Shown here: positions 20,457 to 21,893 of the stretch, one piece after another
How the letters are laid out: the number at the start of each line of letters is the position of its first letter
Numbering within the stretch: the first letter of the stretch is position 1
Assembly (NCBI GenBank): GCA_910578545.1
Contig: CAJTPT010000001.1
Location: forward strand, 417,581 to 439,473
Length of the DNA: 21,893 nt
Origin: an uncultured Christensenella sp.
GTDB taxonomy: Bacteria > Bacillota > Clostridia > Christensenellales > Pumilibacteraceae
Direction: 5' to 3'
Position numbers and translations under genes: made by a program
The notes under the pieces: generated by a model
What the model saw: only the letters and a program-made list of their open reading frames with translations
What the model was told of the DNA's origin: nothing
The model's database searches: none

Positions 20457-21893
20457 ATGGAAGCGGAAAGACTGGATATACAAAAGACTCTCGATTATCT
20501 TACGCGAGAGGAAAAACTGCGCATGCTGTCGGGCGACGGGATGTGGCATACCTTTTCCGCGGGCGAAATCCCTGCGGTGCGCATGTCCGACGGTCCGAAC
20601 GGACTGAGAATGACCGACGACGCGACGTCGCGCTCCGTGCCGGCAACGTGCTTCCCCACGCCGGGGATGCTCGCCAACTGCTGGGACGCCGCCATGTGCT
20701 ACGCGGTAGGCGCGGCTATCGGTCGTGAAGCCACGGCAATGGGCGTCAACCTTTTGCTCGCGCCCGGACTGAATATTAAGCGACATCCGCTCGGCGGGCG
20801 TAACTTTGAATATTTTTCCGAGGACCCCATGCTTTCGGGCGAAATCGGCAAGGCGTATATTGCGGGCGTGCAGTCCACGGGCGTGGGCGCGTGCGCCAAG
20901 CATTTTGCCGCAAACAATCAAGAGCAATACCGCATGTATTCCGATTCCGTTGCGGACAAGCGCGCGCTGTACGAAATTTACCTAAAACCGTTTAAAATCG
21001 CATTGCAGGCACAGCCTGCCGCCGTTATGTGCGCATACAACAAGCTTAACGGCACGTACTGCTCGGAAAGCGCGTATCTGCTCAAAACGATACTTCGCGA
21101 CGAGTGGAAGTACGACGGCGCGGTTATTTCCGATTGGGGCGCGGTGCACAACAGGGCGGACTCGCTTAGCGCGGGGCTCGACCTTGCCATGCCGGGCGGC
21201 GACGAGTATTTTAACCAGCTTTCGGACGCGCTCGTATCGGGCTCTATATCCGACGAGCAAGTAAACGGCTCGGTCGCACGCATACTCAAGCTTGTAGACG
21301 ATTTGTATCTCGAGCCGTACGGCGACTTCGACGACGACCTGCACGAGCGAATCGCCTACAACGCCGCGGCGGCAAGCCTCGTTCTGTTAAAAAACGACGG
21401 ACTGCTTCCGCTTACCAAAAACAAAAGGGTCGCGGTGTGCGGCGAGCTGTTTGACACGGCGCCCATTCAGGGCGGCGGAAGCTCGCACATAACGCCGCTT
21501 AAATCGGGCACGCCGCGCGACGCGTTTAAAATGCGCGCGCTTAGCTATAAGTATTCGCGCGGGTACTCGTCGTCCAAGGACAAAAACCTCGCCGTGCAGG
21601 CGGTCAAGGACACCGAAGGGTGCGACGCCGTTATAGTGTACGTAGGTCAGCCCACGCCGACCGAAGGCATAGACCGCGCTACACTTTCACTTCCGCCCGA
21701 GCAGGATGAGCTGATCGCTCAGCTTACCGCGGCGGGGCGCAAGGTCGTGGTAGTGCTGTGCTCGGCAGGGCCCGTATTGATGCCTTGGATAAACAGAGTT
21801 TACGCGGTGGTGTACGCAGGACTGAACGGTTGCGGCGGAGCGCTTGCCGCGGTCGACGCGATATACGGACGGTTCAATCCGAGCGGTCGGCTT
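20457..21893 (+). CDS. GH3 beta-glucosidase family enzyme, 3' end beyond the window
   Basis: The first 479 residues of a glycoside hydrolase family 3 enzyme, open to the window end. It begins with the family helix LTREEKLRMLSG. It continues with SDGPNGLR, LLAPGLNIKRHPLGGRNFEY (with the substrate-binding Arg), KHFAANNQE, and VISDWGA with nucleophile Asp226. The second domain starts near residue 310 (SLVLLKNDGLLPL) and includes GGGSSHITPL. The cut falls after the conserved NPSGRL. There is no signal peptide, so it is probably cytoplasmic and acts on imported beta-glucosides or similar oligosaccharides. The ATG at 20457 lacks a ribosome site and lies 9 nt from the -10 box. An internal ATG at residue 23 has an upstream GAGAGGA, but using it would delete the conserved first helix. 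Exact sugar specificity is not readable. Confidence 0.93.
   Translation, partial: MEAERLDIQKTLDYLTREEKLRMLSGDGMWHTFSAGEIPAVRMSDGPNGLRMTDDATSRSVPATCFPTPGMLANCWDAAMCYAVGAAIGREATAMGVNLLLAPGLNIKRHPLGGRNFEYFSEDPMLSGEIGKAYIAGVQSTGVGACAKHFAANNQEQYRMYSDSVADKRALYEIYLKPFKIALQAQPAAVMCAYNKLNGTYCSESAYLLKTILRDEWKYDGAVISDWGAVHNRADSLSAGLDLAMPGGDEYFNQLSDALVSGSISDEQVNGSVARILKLVDDLYLEPYGDFDDDLHERIAYNAAAASLVLLKNDGLLPLTKNKRVAVCGELFDTAPIQGGGSSHITPLKSGTPRDAFKMRALSYKYSRGYSSSKDKNLAVQAVKDTEGCDAVIVYVGQPTPTEGIDRATLSLPPEQDELIAQLTAAGRKVVVVLCSAGPVLMPWINRVYAVVYAGLNGCGGALAAVDAIYGRFNPSGRL

Noticed and set aside
20295..20927. 210-codon minus-strand frame overlapping the GH3 start and lipoprotein promoter
   Set aside because: The opposite strand encodes clear GH3 motifs throughout, and the frame crosses two consensus promoters.
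1..21893. CRISPR arrays, insertion sequences, prophage or toxin-antitoxin modules
   Set aside because: No regularly spaced repeats, transposase, phage or toxin-antitoxin motifs were seen on either strand. The repeats present are short intergenic elements.

Overview
The window looks like part of an uncultured, probably gut-associated member of the Bacillota (Clostridia). This is inferred from several things: strong AGGAGG-like ribosome sites, textbook sigma-A promoters (TTGACA, 17 bp, TATAAT), a thiamine transporter of the ECF substrate-binding type under a TPP riboswitch, a BmrCD-like heterodimeric ABC exporter, LuxS, an IscS/IscU pair, and a lipoprotein with a classical lipobox. The genes are GC-moderate and the spacers AT-rich. 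No phage genes, transposases, CRISPR arrays or rRNA were seen. Thirteen protein genes are called, eleven of them on the minus strand; the last one (GH3) is cut by the window end.

Layout. Positions 1-500 hold no convincing protein gene, but carry a minus-strand tRNA-like fragment at the very edge, a perfect minus-strand promoter and several hairpins. Positions 501-9006 (minus) are a glycogen block read in the order glgB, glgA, glgP, GH13 amylase/neopullulanase: glucan synthesis and branching followed by phosphorolysis and hydrolysis. No ADP-glucose pyrophosphorylase (glgC) is present, so ADP-glucose must be made from elsewhere. A consensus promoter precedes glgB, a 33-bp hairpin closes the block, and a 300-bp spacer between glgB and glgA contains tandem promoter-like repeats. 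Position 9282 starts a lone plus-strand membrane protein, followed by a REP/BIME-like inverted-repeat element. Positions 10095-12420 (minus) hold a HAD phosphatase with its own near-leaderless promoter and, upstream, a thiamine transporter carrying a long extra membrane domain. The transporter is governed by a TPP riboswitch whose terminator and antiterminator can both be read from the sequence.

Positions 12524-17084 (minus) are a compact operon, marR - ABC exporter half A - ABC exporter half B - luxS, driven by one perfect promoter with a near-perfect 28-bp palindromic operator at its start site and closed by an intrinsic terminator after luxS. Positions 17182-19098 (minus) are iscS and iscU for Fe-S cluster assembly, again with a consensus promoter and a 29-bp palindrome just downstream of it. 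Then come a self-contained 72-aa membrane-protein unit, a lipoprotein gene, and, divergently on the plus strand, a GH3 beta-glucosidase that runs off the end.

The most interesting points are the MarR-controlled coupling of luxS to a heterodimeric ABC exporter, the histone-H1-like lysine-rich tail on the branching enzyme, the thiamine transporter fusion under its riboswitch, two genes with near-leaderless starts, and repeated intergenic elements around the glg block and at 9886-10034.
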